From NCBI GenBank assembly GCA_026125895.1, contig JAHCKG010000011.1:62001-126000 (forward strand): a DNA stretch of 64,000 bases. Reading direction: 5' to 3'. This stretch comes from Pseudolabrys sp. Lineage in GTDB: Bacteria > Pseudomonadota > Alphaproteobacteria > Rhizobiales > Xanthobacteraceae. This document shows positions 44,999 through 55,346 of this stretch, in pieces. Position numbers and translations under genes: made by a program. The notes beneath the pieces are model-generated. The model was not told where the DNA came from, searched no databases, and worked only from the letters and a program-made list of their open reading frames with translations. The first letter of the stretch is position 1; each line of letters begins with the position of its first letter.

Positions 44999-47262
44999 AG
45001 CGGCAGGCCTTCGGCTTGGGCGAATTCTTCGAGCCTGGCGCGGATCGGCACGCTGCCGACCGGCTGCGCCAAAGCCGGCAACAGCACGTCCGCGCCCTTC
45101 TTACAATCGAGATTGAGCAGCAAAGCCTTGACCGGGCCGACAGCGGACGGCGTCAGCGACATGGCGCGATAACCGAGGATGGCCAAAGCCATGGCGCCCA
45201 GCGGCTGTGAGGCCATCTCACCGCACAGCGCCACCGGCTTGCCGTGCGCGGCAGCGCGATCGGCGATGTCTTTCAGCGCGCGCAACACCGGCGCCGACAG
45301 GATGTCGAAGCGCGAGGCGACGCGCATGTTGCCGCGGTCGGCCGCATACAGGAACTGCATGAGGTCGTTCGAGCCGACCGACAGAAAATCCACGCGCTCC
45401 AGCAACTCGTCGAGTTGGAACAAGAGCGACGGCACTTCCAGCATGGCGCCGATATGCACCCGCTCCGGCAATTGATGGCCGTGACGGCGCAAATGGGTCA
45501 GCTCCATATCGACCAGCGCCTTGGCCTGGTCGAATTCCTCGACCGTGGCGATCATCGGAAACATCACGCGCAGTTCGCGGCCGCCGGCAGCGCGCAGCAG
45601 CGCGCGCACCTGGCTGCGCAGCAGGCCGGGGCGGTCGAGGCCGAGGCGGATGGCGCGCCAGCCGAGCGCCGGGTTCTCCTCCTCGAAGTTGCGCATATAG
45701 GGCAGCACCTTGTCGCCGCCGATGTCGAGCGTGCGGAAGGTCACGGGCTTCCGGTCGGCGGCGTTGAGCACCGCGCGATAGAGTGCGAGCTGATCGGACA
45801 CGCGCGGCATGGTCGGCGCCACCATGAACTGCATCTCGGTGCGGAACAGGCCGATGCCGCCGGCGCCCGTCTCCACCATATGCGGCAGATCGATCGTGAG
45901 GCCGGCATTCATCATCAGCGTGATGGTGCAGCCGTCTCTGGTGATGCAGGGCTTGTCGCGGAGCTGGCGATATTGCGCCTGCCGCCGCGCGCGCAGCTTG
46001 ACGCGCTCGCCATAGGCCGCCTCGATATCCTGCGGCGGCCGCATATGCACATGGCCTGTCGAGCCATCGACGATGATGGCATCGCTCTGTTCGACGAGAC
46101 CCGTGGCGTTGGCGATGTCGCCGACCGCCGGAATGCCGAGGGCGCGGGCGACGATCGAGACATGCGAGGTCGGGCCGCCTTCCTCGAGAACGAGGCCGCG
46201 CACTTTCTTGCGGTCGTAGTCGAGCAGGGCGGCCGGGCCCATGGCGCGCGCCACGATGATGGCGTTGTCCGGCAACTGGTCGCGCCGCGGCGCGTGATCC
46301 TGGCCCATCAGCACGCGCATCAGCCGGTTCGACAAATCGTCGAGGTCGTGCAGGCGGTCGCGCAGATACGGATCGGAAGCGCGCAGCATGCGGGCGCGCG
46401 TGTCGGACTGTACACGTTCGACGCCGGCTTCGGCGGTCAGACCGGTGGTCACGGCCTCGCGAATTTTATGCGCCCAGCCCTGGTCGTAGGAGAACATGCG
46501 ATAGGCTTCGAGCACCTCGCGATGTTCGCCGCCGTCGGCAAGGTCGCGGTGTTCGACGAGCCGGTCAAGATCGGCGCGCAACGTGGCGAGCGCCGCCTCG
46601 AGGCGCTTCAGTTCACGCGGCACGTCGTCGGCGATGACATTGGTGATGACGACACGCGGCTCGTGCAGCACGACATGGCCGAGCGCGATGCCGTCGGACA
46701 GCGACGAGCCTTCGATATGGATGGCGTGGCGGGCGACCGGCTCGGCGCCGGGCCGGGCAAGCGACGACAGTTCGCCCGAGGCGATCATCTCGGCGAGCAC
46801 CATCGCCGTGGTCTGAAGCGCCTCTTCCTCTTCCTCGGTATAGGTGCGCCGCGCGCGGTTCTGCACGACGAGCACGCCGAGCGTGTTGCCGGCGCGCAGG
46901 ATCGGCACGCCGAGGAACGAGTGATAGATTTCTTCGCCGGTTTCCGGACGGAACGAATAGGCCGGGTGGTTCTGCGCGTCCGACAGGTTGATCTTGGCGG
47001 CTTCCGAGGCCACGAGGCCCACCAGACCTTCGTCGGCCTTCATCACCGTGTTGTGGACGGCTTCGCGCTTGAGGCCTTCGGTGGCGTACAGCTCAAGGGT
47101 GCCGTCGACGCGCAACACGTAGACGGAGCACACCTCCGCCACCATGTTGGCGGCGATCAAAACGACCACCTTGTCGAGACGGTCCTGCGCGCTGACCGGC
47201 TCCGCCATGACCTCGCGGAGACGCCGCAACAGCACGCGTGGACCGCCCAGCGCGCCACGCAT
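44995..47262 (-). CDS. ptsP: phosphoenolpyruvate-protein phosphotransferase, nitrogen PTS enzyme I
   Basis: 755 residues. N-terminal GAF domain (~15-150; [20 protein letters not shown]), then the enzyme I portion: phosphohistidine in [22 protein letters not shown]-binding [35 protein letters not shown] and [16 protein letters not shown]. It passes phosphate from PEP to NPr and EIIA-Ntr for regulation of nitrogen, potassium and PHB metabolism. In this group ptsP is commonly next to lysC, as seen here. Confidence 0.96.
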   Translation of the reverse strand: MRGALGGPRVLLRRLREVMAEPVSAQDRLDKVVVLIAANMVAEVCSVYVLRVDGTLELYATEGLKREAVHNTVMKADEGLVGLVASEAAKINLSDAQNHPAYSFRPETGEEIYHSFLGVPILRAGNTLGVLVVQNRARRTYTEEEEEALQTTAMVLAEMIASGELSSLARPGAEPVARHAIHIEGSSLSDGIALGHVVLHEPRVVITNVIADDVPRELKRLEAALATLRADLDRLVEHRDLADGGEHREVLEAYRMFSYDQGWAHKIREAVTTGLTAEAGVERVQSDTRARMLRASDPYLRDRLHDLDDLSNRLMRVLMGQDHAPRRDQLPDNAIIVARAMGPAALLDYDRKKVRGLVLEEGGPTSHVSIVARALGIPAVGDIANATGLVEQSDAIIVDGSTGHVHMRPPQDIEAAYGERVKLRARRQAQYRQLRDKPCITRDGCTITLMMNAGLTIDLPHMVETGAGGIGLFRTEMQFMVAPTMPRVSDQLALYRAVLNAADRKPVTFRTLDIGGDKVLPYMRNFEEENPALGWRAIRLGLDRPGLLRSQVRALLRAAGGRELRVMFPMIATVEEFDQAKALVDMELTHLRRHGHQLPERVHIGAMLEVPSLLFQLDELLERVDFLSVGSNDLMQFLYAADRGNMRVASRFDILSAPVLRALKDIADRAAAHGKPVALCGEMASQPLGAMALAILGYRAMSLTPSAVGPVKALLLNLDCKKGADVLLPALAQPVGSVPIRARLEEFAQAEGLPL

Positions 47263-47420
47263 TGAAGAAGCCCCTTTGTCGCCGGATCCGAAGCCCGAAA
47301 GCCCCGTCTACGGCCCGATTATGCTCGAAACGCGGCCATAAGGCCCGGCAAAGCCCTCAAACCGCATATGGGGACGGCTATAGCCGTTGGCGATGCAGGG
47401 GGGCAAGGGAAACGCAATTT

Positions 47421-47505
47421 GTCGTCCCCGCGAAGGCGGGGACCCATACGCCGCAGCCTCTCGCGTGCACCGGGGTTATGGGTCCCCGCCTTCGCGGGGA
47501 CGACG
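47421..47505. repeat. dispersed intergenic palindrome (GTCGTCCCCGCG... type)
   Basis: GTCGTCCCCGCGAAGGCGGGGACCCATA and TATGGGTCCCCGCCTTCGCGGGGACGAC are perfect inverted arms around ~30 bp. In the gap between lysC and ptsP. Confidence 0.8.
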
Positions 47506-47509
47506 CCAA

Positions 47510-48763
47510 TCAGCCCTTATCCAGCCCGTACAGCTTGTGCAGGGTGCGCACGGCAAGGTCGGTCTGGTTGGCGTGGATCAGCACGGAGAACTTAATCTCC
47601 GAGGTGGTGATCGCCAGGATGTTGATCTTCTGCTCGGCCAGCGCCTTGAAGCCGGAAGCGGCGACGCCGGCATGGCTGCGCATGCCGATGCCGATGACCG
47701 AGACCTTGGCGACGTCGGTGGCGCCGTCCATGCGCTCGTAGCCGATCTGGGCCTTGGCCTTCTCGATGGTGACGCGCGCGCGCTCGTAGTCGGACGACGG
47801 CACCGTAAAGGTGAGGTCGGTGGTCGAGCCATCCGGCGAGACGTTCTGCACGATCATGTCGACATTGATGCTGGCGTCGGCCAGCGGGCCGAAGATCGCG
47901 GCGGCGATGCCCGGCTTGTCCTGGACGCGGCGGATCGAGATTTGCGCCTCGTCCTTGGAGAAGGCGATGCCGGTGACGGTTTGCTGTTCCATGATCTCAC
48001 TCTCGTCGCAGATAAGCGTGCCCGGGGGCGGCAATTTGGGGTCGATGTCTTCCGGCTTGACGAAGCTGGAGCGCACGAAGATGCGCACCTTGTGCAGCAT
48101 GCCGAGCTCGATCGAGCGCACCTGCATCACCTTGGCGCCGAGCGACGCCATTTCCAGCATTTCCTCGAAAGCGATCTTGTCGAGGCGGCGGGCCGACGGC
48201 TCGACGCGCGGGTCGGTGGTGTAGACGCCGTCGACGTCGGTGTAGATGTCGCAGCGCTCGGCGCCGATGGCGGCGGCGACCGCGACCGCCGAGGTGTCGG
48301 AGCCGCCGCGGCCGAGCGTGGTGATGCGGCCGGTGTCCTTGTGCAGCCCCTGGAAGCCGGCGATGACCGCGACCTGCTTGAGTTCGTCGAAGCGCTTGAT
48401 CAGCTCGGCGCCGTTGACGTCCTCGATGCGGGCGGAGCCGTGCACGTTCGAGGTCAGGATCGGCAGCTGCCAGCCCTGCCACGAGCGGGCATTGACCCCC
48501 ATGCCTTCGAGCACGATGGCCAGCAGCCCGGCGGTGACCTGCTCGCCGGTCGCGACCACGGCGTCGTATTCGCGGGTGTCGTGCAGCGGCGCGGCGTTGC
48601 GGCACCAGGCCACGAGCTGGTTGGTGACGCCGGACATGGCCGAGACGATGACGGCGACGTCATAGCCCGCATCGACCTCGCGTTTGACGTGGCGGGCGAC
48701 GTTGCGGATGCGATCGAGATCGGCGACCGACGTGCCGCCGAATTTCATGACGAGGCGAGGCAT
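47510..48763 (-). CDS. lysC: aspartate kinase
   Basis: 417 residues. Kinase domain with LVMKFGGTSVADLDRIRNVA at the N-terminus, ATGEQVTAGLLAI, GRGGSDTSAVAVAAAIGAE and TDVDGVYTTDPR; two ACT domains at the C-terminus (from ~265) carry feedback control by lysine/threonine. First step of the aspartate amino-acid family. The ATG at 48763 follows GGGAAG; an upstream in-frame start would add 40 non-conserved residues. Confidence 0.96.
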   Translation of the reverse strand: MPRLVMKFGGTSVADLDRIRNVARHVKREVDAGYDVAVIVSAMSGVTNQLVAWCRNAAPLHDTREYDAVVATGEQVTAGLLAIVLEGMGVNARSWQGWQLPILTSNVHGSARIEDVNGAELIKRFDELKQVAVIAGFQGLHKDTGRITTLGRGGSDTSAVAVAAAIGAERCDIYTDVDGVYTTDPRVEPSARRLDKIAFEEMLEMASLGAKVMQVRSIELGMLHKVRIFVRSSFVKPEDIDPKLPPPGTLICDESEIMEQQTVTGIAFSKDEAQISIRRVQDKPGIAAAIFGPLADASINVDMIVQNVSPDGSTTDLTFTVPSSDYERARVTIEKAKAQIGYERMDGATDVAKVSVIGIGMRSHAGVAASGFKALAEQKINILAITTSEIKFSVLIHANQTDLAVRTLHKLYGLDKG

Positions 48764-48916
48764 AAGCTTCCCGGACAGACGGTAGGTAACGCAAGGCCGG
48801 CCCGAGGGGCGTCCCCGGCCGGCCGAAAGGCGCGTATTCATAACGGCGCTGTCACCGCGGCGCAACATGCGCAAATGCGTCATTCCGGGACGCGCGTACA
48901 GCGGCCCGAAAGGAGT

Positions 48917-50374
48917 TCACGCGGCTTTGGCGATTTCCGGCAGGTAGCGCGCCACGGCGGTCAGGTCGTCGACGAAACGGGCGTACTCGGCGGCCTTGGC
49001 GGCCGGGTCGGGCAGCCGCAGCAGGTAGGACGGGTGCACGGTCGGCACGATCGTGAGGCCGTCGCGCACGGTCAGCAGGCGGCCGCGCACTTCCGTGATC
49101 TTCACGTCCTTGCCGATCAGCGATTTCACGGCCGTGGCGCCGAGCGCCACCACCAGTTTCGGCTGGATGAGGCGCAGCTCGCGGTCGAGCCACCAGCGGC
49201 AATGCTCGACCTCGCTCGTGTTCGGCTTCTGGTGGATGCGCTTCTTGCCGCGCGGTTCGAATTTGAAGTGTTTCACCGCATTGGTGACGTAGACCATGGC
49301 GCGATCGACGCCGGCTTCGGCCAGCGCGCGGTCGAACATCTGCCCGGCCGGGCCGATGAAGGGCTTGCCGCCGAGGTCTTCCTGGTCGCCCGGCTGCTCG
49401 CCGACGAACACGACCGGCGCATGCTCCGGGCCTTCGCCGAACACGGTCTGCGTCGCGTGGGAGTAGAGCGGACAGCGCCGGCACGACGCCGCTTCGGCGC
49501 GCAACGCCGCCAGCGTGCCGGCAACCAGGTTTTCTTGCGGCGCGTCGCTGACGAAGAATTCGCGCATGACGATGTCGCCGGCCTTGTTCTGGCGCGGTGC
49601 GGTCGGCGCCTTGTCGATCATGGCGCCGCTGCGCGTGCGCGCCGCGGCGATCATGCCGGGAATGAGCGAGGCCTCGGGCAGGTTCTTCCAGTACCGCTTC
49701 GGCATCTCCGTGCGCATCATCTCGGGATTGACGCGCGCCGGGTTGAAGGTCGAAGCGTAGTAGCTCCTCCACCATTCCTCGAGCGCATCGTCTTGCGGCG
49801 CCTGCGCCTTCGGCACCGCCGGGCCATAGCTGAGCTTATTGGTGTCCCAGTTCAACGTGCCGTCCGGCGTCAGGATCGACCAGCGCATGTTGGCGAAGCG
49901 TTTGATGAAGAACGCCGACGCCGCGCCGAGAATGAGATGCTGCGGCTCGAACCAGGCGATGTAGCGCTCGCCGTCTTCATCTTCGACTTTGCGGAAGCGG
50001 AGGAAGGCGGTCATTTTATGGAGGTCACGACGGGCCGACTTCTCCATCTGCCGCAGCTTGTGAAGCAGCGGGTCGGAGTGGATGGACAAGAGCTTGCGGT
50101 CCTCGTGCAGCAGCCGCCACAGCAGCTCGTACAGCAGCGCAAACCGCGCCGGATCGCGGTGGCACAGCACCGTTTGCGCCAGCTCGACATAGGCGCCGGG
50201 CACGGTGAAGGCCGGCACCTTGGCGCCGGCCGGCGGCGCTTCGCCGAACAGATCGGCCGCCGCCGTCGTCGAAAATGTCACATCACGCGGCTTGATGCGG
50301 GCGCCGATCAGGACGCGGACATGATCGCGGAATTCCGGCAGCGACGTCTCATTCTCGATGGTGACGCGATACAT
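48917..50374 (-). CDS. udgX: DUF4130-UdgX fusion: uracil-DNA glycosylase family protein that may form a covalent DNA complex
   Basis: 485 residues in two parts. Residues ~1-255 form the DUF4130/TIGR03915 'probable DNA metabolism' domain (LLHKLRQMEKSARRDLHKMT, FRKVED, WFEPQHLILGAASAFFIKRF, RMRWSILTPDG-like, MMRTEMPKRYWKNLPE). Residues ~285-485 form a UdgX-type uracil-DNA glycosylase: C298/C301, GEQPGDQEDLGGKPFIGPAG (325-345), VTNAVKHFKFEPRGKKRIH with H381 in the R-I-H loop that in Mycobacterium UdgX becomes covalently bound to the abasic site, C392 and VPTVHPSYLL. Three cysteines for the Fe-S cluster are visible; the fourth ligand is not placed. Fourteen bp downstream of a partner radical-SAM gene. 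Confidence 0.92.
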   Translation of the reverse strand: MYRVTIENETSLPEFRDHVRVLIGARIKPRDVTFSTTAAADLFGEAPPAGAKVPAFTVPGAYVELAQTVLCHRDPARFALLYELLWRLLHEDRKLLSIHSDPLLHKLRQMEKSARRDLHKMTAFLRFRKVEDEDGERYIAWFEPQHLILGAASAFFIKRFANMRWSILTPDGTLNWDTNKLSYGPAVPKAQAPQDDALEEWWRSYYASTFNPARVNPEMMRTEMPKRYWKNLPEASLIPGMIAAARTRSGAMIDKAPTAPRQNKAGDIVMREFFVSDAPQENLVAGTLAALRAEAASCRRCPLYSHATQTVFGEGPEHAPVVFVGEQPGDQEDLGGKPFIGPAGQMFDRALAEAGVDRAMVYVTNAVKHFKFEPRGKKRIHQKPNTSEVEHCRWWLDRELRLIQPKLVVALGATAVKSLIGKDVKITEVRGRLLTVRDGLTIVPTVHPSYLLRLPDPAAKAAEYARFVDDLTAVARYLPEIAKAA

Positions 50375-50387
50375 GAGGGCTGCTCCT

Positions 50388-51614
50388 CTACCCGAACAGC
50401 GACAACTGTTTCGGCGGCGGCGCCAGGCGGGCGCGGATCGCGGCGCTGTCGATGTCCTGCACCGGCCGGTGATCGGGCGTGACGATGAACGGCCGCGCCC
50501 GTTTTAGCGCGCCCTTGAGCCGCGCGATGTCGTCGAGCCGCAACGTCTTGTGCCGCCGCGTCTCGATCAGCCGATCGACCGTGCGCGCCCCCAGGCCCGG
50601 CACGCGCAGCAGCATCTCGCGCGGCGCGATGTTCACATCGAGCGGAAACTGCGCGCGGTTGCGCAGCGCCCAGGCGAATTTCGGATCGACCTCGAGATCG
50701 AGCATGCCCGCCGCGTCGCCGGCCAATATCTCCGAGGAGTCGAAGCCGTAATAACGCATCAGCCAGTCGGCCTGATAAAGCCGGTGCTCGCGCATCAAGG
50801 GCGGCGCCTTGAGCGGCAGCGCGCGGCTTGAATCTGGAATGGGGCTGAACGCCGAGTAATAGATGCGGCGCAGCCCGTAGCTGGCATAGAGCGAAGCGCT
50901 GGTGGTGAGGATCGTGGCGTCATTGGCGCCGTCGGCGCCGACGATCATCTGCGTGCTCTGACCCGACGGCGAAAACCGGGGCGCCTTGCGCTCACTCGCC
51001 ACTTCGTCGATGCGCAGCTTCACCTTGGCCATCGTGCCGCGGATCGTCGTCTGCTTCTTCTCCGGCGCGTATTGCGCAAGGCCGTTCTCGGTCGGCAGTT
51101 CGATGTTGATCGACAGCCGGTCGGCATAGCGGCCCGCCTGCGCGATCAGTTCCTGGCTCGCTTCAGGAATGGCCTTGAGGTGGATGTAGCCGCGGAAGTG
51201 ATGCTCCTCGCGCAGCCGCCGCGCCACCGCGACCAGTTGCTCCATGGTGTAGTCGGCGTCGCGGATGATGCCGGACGACAGGAACAGGCCTTCGATGTAG
51301 TTGCGCTTGTAGAACTCGAGCGTCAGCCGCACGACCTCGTCGACGGTAAAGCGCGCGCGGCGCACATTGCTGGAGCGCCGGTTGACGCAATAGACGCAGT
51401 CGAAAATGCAGGAATTGGTCAGCAGGATTTTCAGGAGAGACACACACCGTCCATCCGGCGTATAGGAATGGCAGATGCCGGCGCCGGTCGTGGAGCCGAT
51501 ACCCTTGCCGTTCTTCGAATCGCGCTTCGGCGCGCCGGACGAGGCGCAGGAGGCGTCGTACTTGGCGGCGTCGGCGAGAATCTCGAGTTTGGTCTTCAAG
51601 TCCGGATTGGCCAT
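50388..51614 (-). CDS. putative DNA modification/repair radical SAM protein with helix-hairpin-helix
   Basis: 408 residues. Radical SAM motif C69-x3-C73-x2-C76 in [17 protein letters not shown], followed by [29 protein letters not shown] and [14 protein letters not shown]; extra cysteines at 23, 48 and 57. C-terminal helix-hairpin-helix [20 protein letters not shown] suggests DNA binding. This matches the TIGR03916 class defined by its linkage to UDG-family genes; its reaction is unknown. Upstream of udgX with a 13-bp gap on the same strand, so co-transcribed, and divergent from ubiG. The ATG at 51614 has only a weak A-rich ribosome site. Confidence 0.93.
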   Translation of the reverse strand: MANPDLKTKLEILADAAKYDASCASSGAPKRDSKNGKGIGSTTGAGICHSYTPDGRCVSLLKILLTNSCIFDCVYCVNRRSSNVRRARFTVDEVVRLTLEFYKRNYIEGLFLSSGIIRDADYTMEQLVAVARRLREEHHFRGYIHLKAIPEASQELIAQAGRYADRLSINIELPTENGLAQYAPEKKQTTIRGTMAKVKLRIDEVASERKAPRFSPSGQSTQMIVGADGANDATILTTSASLYASYGLRRIYYSAFSPIPDSSRALPLKAPPLMREHRLYQADWLMRYYGFDSSEILAGDAAGMLDLEVDPKFAWALRNRAQFPLDVNIAPREMLLRVPGLGARTVDRLIETRRHKTLRLDDIARLKGALKRARPFIVTPDHRPVQDIDSAAIRARLAPPPKQLSLFG

Positions 51615-51716
51615 GTTCTCTTTTTGTTCTTTCGGGGTGCCTCTGTCAATGCGGAACTTCACCTGTCGTTCCAAAGGGTTGTTCCCTGTCGCAATGTTCC
51701 GCGAAGGGCGGTTCGC

Positions 51717-52499
51717 ATGAGCGCCGCCCGCGATTCCGTCGATCAAAGCGAGGTCGCCCGCTTCGGCCGGCTGGCCGCCGACTGGTGGAATCCGCGCGGC
51801 CCGATGGCGCCGCTACACAAACTCAACCCGGTGCGCGTCGGTTACGTCCGCGATCAGGTGACGGCGCATTTCGGGCGCGACCCAAAGAGCCTCGACAGCC
51901 TCAGCGGCCTGCGCATTCTCGATATCGGCTGCGGCGCCGGCATCCTGTCCGAGCCGCTGGCGCGGCTGGGCGCGACGATGGTCGGCGTCGATCCGGCCGA
52001 AGAGAACATCGCCGTCGCCTCCGCGCATGCCGAGGAGCAGGACCTGTCGATCGACTATCGCGCCACGACCGCGGAAGCGCTGGCGGAAGCGGGCGAGAGC
52101 TTCGATGTGGTGCTGGCGATGGAAGTGGTCGAGCACGTGGTCGATGTGCCGGAGTTCGTCGCCACCTGCGCGTCGATGGTGAAGCCCGGCGGGCTGATGT
52201 TCGCGGCCACGCTCAACCGCACGCTCAAGAGCTTCGCGCTCGCCATCGTCGGCGCCGAATACGTTCTGCGCTGGGTGCCGCGCGGCACGCACCAGTGGGA
52301 CAAGTTCGTCACGCCGCGCGAGCTCGAGCGCGCCATCGAGTCCGCAGGCCTCGACGTCATCGGCGAACGCGGCGTCATCTTCAATCCGCTGGCCGACCGC
52401 TGGCAGTTGTCGTCCGACATGGACGTCAATTACATGCTGGTGGCGCGCAAGGATGGGCAGCACACGGCTCCCGCCAATGCCGTCGGCATTTCGGAATAG
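51717..52499 (+). CDS. ubiG: ubiquinone biosynthesis O-methyltransferase
   Basis: 260 residues. Signature [25 protein letters not shown] motif [20 protein letters not shown], acidic D after strand 2 in [23 protein letters not shown] and [20 protein letters not shown]. Methylates two hydroxyls of the ubiquinone ring. The ATG at 51717 follows AAGGGCGG. Divergent from the radical SAM gene by 102 bp. Confidence 0.96.
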   Translation: MSAARDSVDQSEVARFGRLAADWWNPRGPMAPLHKLNPVRVGYVRDQVTAHFGRDPKSLDSLSGLRILDIGCGAGILSEPLARLGATMVGVDPAEENIAVASAHAEEQDLSIDYRATTAEALAEAGESFDVVLAMEVVEHVVDVPEFVATCASMVKPGGLMFAATLNRTLKSFALAIVGAEYVLRWVPRGTHQWDKFVTPRELERAIESAGLDVIGERGVIFNPLADRWQLSSDMDVNYMLVARKDGQHTAPANAVGISE

Positions 52500-52522
52500 A
52501 CCGTGCGCAACGGGGGAGCTTC

Positions 52523-52870
52523 ATGATTCTCGAGCTGGTCGAATTCAACACGCCAAAGGGCTGGACCCGCGAGCAGGTTGCGGCCGATGCGCGGCAGGTG
52601 TTCGCCAAATGGCAGGCCAACAAGGATCTCGTCAGCAAGTCCTTCGTGCTCGATCTCAGCGGCAAGGGCGTCGGCGGCGTCTATGTCTGGCCATCGGTCG
52701 AGGCGGCGCAGCGCGCGCACAATGAGGAATGGCGGCAGAACGTGATCAAACGCACGGGCGCCGCGCCGACCATCCGCTATTTCGATCTCATGGCGACGGT
52801 CGACAACGCGCATGGCGAGCTCAAGGAGTTTCCCGAAGCCGCCGAGATGACGAAGCAGCCCGCCGCCTAG
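52523..52870 (+). CDS. small protein with possible dimeric alpha/beta-barrel (monooxygenase-like) fold
   Basis: 115 residues. MILELVEFNTPKGWTREQV, FAKWQANKDLVSKSFVLDL and GGVYVWPSVEAAQRAHNEEW match the pattern of ABM/YdhR-type dimeric alpha/beta barrels. No metal or cofactor site is evident; function unknown. GGGGGAG precedes the ATG. 23 bp after ubiG, perhaps in its transcript. Confidence 0.7.
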   Translation: MILELVEFNTPKGWTREQVAADARQVFAKWQANKDLVSKSFVLDLSGKGVGGVYVWPSVEAAQRAHNEEWRQNVIKRTGAAPTIRYFDLMATVDNAHGELKEFPEAAEMTKQPAA

Positions 52871-52985
52871 GCGAAACCCGCGGCGCATGGCAGCTCCGTC
52901 GCCGCCGGGCTTGACCCGGCGATCCGGGATGCCGCACCAATAATCAGGTCATTCCCGACCGTCGTCAGCCGTCAAAATCCAATCC

Positions 52986-53870
52986 ATGCTCTGGGCCGTT
53001 TTCACCATCATCGCCGCGGCTGCACAGACCGCGCGCAACGCCATGCAGCGCGAGCTGACGACGACGCTTGGCACGGTCGGCGCCACGCATGTGCGCTTCC
53101 TGTTCGGCTTTCCCTTTGCGCTGCTGTCGCTGGCCGGCGTCATGCTGGTCAGCCAGTCCGGCCTGCCGACCCCGCCGCCGATGTACTGGCCCTGGGTGGC
53201 GCTCGGTTTCGTGGCGCAGATCGTGGCGACCGCGATGATGCTGTCGGCGATGAACGACCGCTCCTTTGTCGTGACGATTGCCTATACCAAGACCGAGCCG
53301 GTGCAAGTCGCGGTGTTCGGCCTCATCCTGCTGGGCGACAAGGTCACGCTGCTGTCCGCGCTGGCCATCGTCATCGCCACGGCCGGGGTCGTCGTGATGT
53401 CGCTGCGGCCCGGCGCCGTCCAGACGGGCGGCTGGCGGCCGACGCTGTTCGGCATCGTGTCGGGCGGCATGTTCGGGCTGTCGGCGATCGGCTATCGCGG
53501 CGCGATCCTGTCGCTGCAACTCGACAACTTTGTCATGGCGGCGACCTTCACGCTGGCCGTCGGCCTGATCGCCCAGTCGATCCTGCTGTCGGCCTATCTG
53601 GCGTGGCGCGATCCGGGCGTGCTCAAGGCGATTTTCAAGGCGTGGCGGCAGGCCACCTTCGCTGGCTTCATGGGCGCGCTGGCGTCGCAGTTCTGGTATC
53701 TCGGCTTTGCCATCGCGACCGCCGCGAATGTGCGGACGCTGGCGCTGGTCGAAGTCCTGTTCGCGCAGGCCGTTTCAAAATTCGCCTTCAAGCAGCCGAC
53801 CGCGCCGCGCGAAATCCTCGGCATAGTGCTGATCATCGGCGGCGTGCTGCTGCTGATCTGGGCGCATTAG
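52986..53870 (+). CDS. DMT-superfamily (EamA-like) transporter
   Basis: 294 residues, ten predicted helices (FLFGFPFALLSLAGVMLVSQ; ALGFVAQIVATAMMLSAMND; LALVEVLFAQAVSKFAFKQP). The second EamA half is well preserved, the first less so. Substrate unknown. Third DMT gene in the window; the other two are more similar to each other in length than to this one. Confidence 0.85.
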   Translation: MLWAVFTIIAAAAQTARNAMQRELTTTLGTVGATHVRFLFGFPFALLSLAGVMLVSQSGLPTPPPMYWPWVALGFVAQIVATAMMLSAMNDRSFVVTIAYTKTEPVQVAVFGLILLGDKVTLLSALAIVIATAGVVVMSLRPGAVQTGGWRPTLFGIVSGGMFGLSAIGYRGAILSLQLDNFVMAATFTLAVGLIAQSILLSAYLAWRDPGVLKAIFKAWRQATFAGFMGALASQFWYLGFAIATAANVRTLALVEVLFAQAVSKFAFKQPTAPREILGIVLIIGGVLLLIWAH

Positions 53871-53876
53871 TTTTCT

Positions 53877-54004
53877 CGTCGTCCCGGGCGAGCCATAAGC
53901 GCGTTTACGCGCGTCTTCGACGCGCTATGGCGAGGCCCGGGACCCATACCCCCGGTGCTATCATTTATACTGTGAGTATGGGTCCCCGCTTTCGCGGGGA
54001 CGAC
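53877..54004. repeat. dispersed intergenic palindrome (GTCGTCCCGGGCGA... type)
   Basis: TCGTCGTCCCGGGCGAGCCATAAGCGC...GCGCTATGGCGAGGCCCGGGACCCATAC and then TATGGGTCCCCGCTTTCGCGGGGACGAC: two nested palindromes between convergent genes. Confidence 0.75.
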
Positions 54005-54009
54005 AAGAG

Positions 54010-54468
54010 CTAATTCCGCTCGTCGGGCAGCAACGGAATCGGATGGACGTCGATGCCTTCCTCGGCGAGCTCCTTGGCGTCCTCGATCGAGGCGACGCCG
54101 TAGATCGATCGATGCTCGGTCTCGCCGTAATGAATCTTGCGCGCTTCCTCGGGGAATTTCTCGCCGACATTGTCGGCGTTCTTGACGATGTGCTCGCGCA
54201 ATTCCTTGAGCTTGGCGCGCAATTCCTGCTCCACCGGCGACATCACCGCCACGGGTGCCTTCTCGGGCGCAACCGTGATCTCCTGCGAGGCGCTGCGCTT
54301 GCGCGCGCCGGAGACGCGCGGCGCCATGATGGCCTTCTCGACCTTGGCCGAGCCGCATTGCGGGCAGGTGACGAGGCCGCGTTTGGCCTGCTTGTCGTAG
54401 GCGGCGCTATCGGCAAACCAGCTCTCGAAGGAATGGCCTTTGTCACAGGCCAGCGCGTATTTGATCAT
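54010..54468 (-). CDS. DUF1178 family protein
   Basis: 152 residues. N-terminal zinc-ribbon-like MIKYALACDKGHSFESWFAD and CPQCGSAKVEKAIMAPRV, a linker, then conserved AKLKELREHIVKNADNVGEK and EEARKIHYGETEHRSIYGVA. Function unknown. Its start codon overlaps the nitrilase gene stop by four bases (ATGA), so it is translationally coupled to grxC and the nitrilase gene. Confidence 0.92.
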   Translation of the reverse strand: MIKYALACDKGHSFESWFADSAAYDKQAKRGLVTCPQCGSAKVEKAIMAPRVSGARKRSASQEITVAPEKAPVAVMSPVEQELRAKLKELREHIVKNADNVGEKFPEEARKIHYGETEHRSIYGVASIEDAKELAEEGIDVHPIPLLPDERN

Positions 54469-55346
54469 TCCGCGCTCTTCACGAGATGAAGGTGCGCCGG
54501 CTCGGCCACCGGCTCGGCGATCTCGAAGCGGCGGCCGTGCTCCAGCGACGGCACGCGCGAGCGCGCCTGCGTGATCAGCGCCGGATCGATCTCGGCCATG
54601 AGCAGGCCCGGCTCGTTGCCGGCTTCGGCCAGCACGCGGCCCCACGGATCGACGACGATCGAATGGCCGTAGGTCTCGCGGCCGTTCTCATGCGTGCCGC
54701 CTTGCGCGGCGGCGAGCACGAAGCAGCCGGTCTCGATGGCGCGGGCGCGCATCAGCACGCTCCAGTGCGCTTCGCCGGTCTGTTTGGTGAAGGCGGAGGG
54801 AATGGCAAGGAATGTCGCGCCGGCTTCTGCCAGCGCGCGGTACAGCGCCGGGAAGCGCAGATCGTAGCACACGCTCAGCCCAAGCCGGCCCCAGGGCAGA
54901 TCGGCGGTGACCGCGATCTCGCCCGGACGGTAGGTGCGCGACTCGCGATAGCTCTCGCCATTCGCCAGATCGACGTCGAACATGTGGATCTTGTCGTAGC
55001 GCGCGACGATCTCGCCTTGCGGATTGATCAGAAAGCCGCGGTTGGCCGCGCGGTCCGGCAGCAGCTTGATCGCCAGCGAACCGACATGGACGTGGAGCTT
55101 GTGCTTCTTCGCCAGCTCGCGGAAGGCGGCGAGCGAGGGATCGCTCTCTTCCTCGCGGATGGTCTCGAACAAGCGGTCGCGCTTCGACTCCATGATGTTG
55201 GTGGTCTCGGGCGTCTGCACGTAATCGGCGCCGGCCGCTTTGGCTTCGGCAATCAGCTTGGCCGCGGCATCGACATTGGCCGAGGGCGTGACGCCCGAGC
55301 GCATCTGGATCAGGCCGGCTTTGAAAGTGGAAGGCTTTGCCGTCAT
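54465..55346 (-). CDS. nitrilase-superfamily amidase, Nit1/NitFhit-like
   Basis: 293 residues with the Glu-Lys-Cys triad: E in TPETTNIM (~43-50), K in VARYDKIHMFDVD, C in LSVCYDLRFPALYR. This is the branch whose eukaryotic and bacterial members hydrolyse deaminated glutathione (dGSH amidase). That role fits the neighbour: it starts four bases inside the end of grxC. Specificity not proven. Confidence 0.92.
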   Translation of the reverse strand: MTAKPSTFKAGLIQMRSGVTPSANVDAAAKLIAEAKAAGADYVQTPETTNIMESKRDRLFETIREEESDPSLAAFRELAKKHKLHVHVGSLAIKLLPDRAANRGFLINPQGEIVARYDKIHMFDVDLANGESYRESRTYRPGEIAVTADLPWGRLGLSVCYDLRFPALYRALAEAGATFLAIPSAFTKQTGEAHWSVLMRARAIETGCFVLAAAQGGTHENGRETYGHSIVVDPWGRVLAEAGNEPGLLMAEIDPALITQARSRVPSLEHGRRFEIAEPVAEPAHLHLVKSAE

